NCBI GenBank assembly: GCA_030220185.1
Contig: JASPKZ010007283.1
Location: forward strand, 829,501 to 893,500
Reading direction: 5' to 3'
Length of the DNA stretch: 64,000 bases
DNA from: Diploptera punctata
Lineage: Eukaryota > Arthropoda > Insecta > Blattodea > Blaberidae
Shown one piece after another: positions 63,546 to 64,000 of this stretch. Made by a program: the position numbers and the translations under genes. Numbering within the stretch: the first letter of the stretch is position 1; every line of letters starts with the position of its first letter. Below the pieces are notes generated by a model. The model worked only from the letters and a program-made list of their open reading frames with translations. It made no database searches and had not been told where the DNA came from.

Positions 63546-64000
63546 GAATACATTCTTCTATAACATTACCGGTATAAGATCATTAGAGAAATCAGTGCAT
63601 TCCAAAATATTTTCATGTGACAGGAATACTTAATAAATTACAACTGTACACACAAGAATTTCATTAAAATTATTATTATTGTTATTATTTGTTTATTGTG
63701 GCAGAGATAAAGTTATATGACCCTCTCTTACACTCAATGAGCACACATATACGAAATACAGATTTGCAATAATATGTTACTAGCGGTCGTCCAGCGGTCG
63801 AAATTCGACCACAATTCATTAAAATTTTAAGTAAGTTATGTTCACAGATACGTCATTATGCATTAATTTTCGATTTATTTTAAAAATACGAACGATTGGA
63901 AATATGTGATAGCTTGGCTAAGCCATATTTAAAAAACAATTACGCGTAATTTTACAATTGTATACTATTTACACTATTTAAAATTGCATTTGGCCTATTA
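63546..64000. other. unassigned sequence at the window edge
   Basis: A short TTATTATTGTTATTA run at 63667-63690. From about 63780 (CTAGCGGTCGTCCAGCGGTC) another repeat may start that continues beyond the window. Confidence 0.3.

Noticed and set aside
1..64000. CRISPR arrays, bacterial operons, endosymbiont or viral insertions
   Set aside because: No regularly spaced repeats, no compact gene runs, and every recognised coding fragment belongs to eukaryotic retroelements or mariner/Tc1 transposons.

Overview
The window looks like a repeat-packed, gene-poor stretch of a large insect genome. The base composition is AT-rich, and there are no operons, no ribosome-binding sites and no recognisable host exons. 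Almost everything I can assign is a transposable element or its decayed remains. The most frequent LINE (here LINE B, ending in NLRVR plus an AGTA-type tail) is one I associate from memory with cockroach sequence, so Blattodea, perhaps Periplaneta, is my best guess; this is recollection and not proof.

Layout. 0-9 kb: a Penelope-like GIY-YIG fossil, a LINE C-terminal fragment, then a deep nest. A Tc1 transposase is split by a dispersed repeat (R). R holds a SINE and a full-length 4.9-kb LINE (LINE A) with a 12-bp target-site duplication. LINE A itself holds a tRNA-derived SINE with a 14-bp duplication. 9-17 kb: SINEs, a gypsy-type gag fossil, LINE B and LINE D fragments, and a 1.6-kb inverted pair of Penelope-like GIY-YIG 3' halves. 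18-24 kb: a mariner with long terminal inverted repeats, two MITE-like elements, a SINE inserted in a SINE, and a LINE end split by a GA microsatellite. 24-28 kb: LINE H (14-bp duplication) interrupted by a 3.16-kb element with CATG duplications, which contains a chimeric retro-insertion (11-bp duplication). 28-46 kb: R copies, a tandem ~360-bp repeat, mariner fossils, LINE B inside another LINE, tRNA-like modules in inverted orientation, and long TA and TAA microsatellites. 46-54 kb: a second Penelope-type foldback, a decayed LINE with two SINE insertions, and a LINE B nearly complete over the RT. 56-63 kb: a LINE A copy split by a 5.47-kb terminal-inverted-repeat element with subterminal iterons. 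That element carries pieces of an unrecognised ORF, a LINE D copy, a SINE and a mariner.

How the parts work together: the logic is insertion layering, not a pathway. Autonomous LINEs (ORF1, endonuclease and RT) plausibly mobilised the tRNA-headed SINEs. The least decayed coding blocks are LINE A ORF1, LINE A RT, the LINE B 3' end at 34.4-35.1 kb, and the Penelope GIY-YIG ORF at 15.1-15.7 kb. The best leads for something undescribed are the 5.47-kb iteron-bearing TIR element, the inverted tRNA-like modules, the recurrent architecture of the Penelope foldbacks, and the single in-frame amber codon separating LINE A ORF1 and ORF2.
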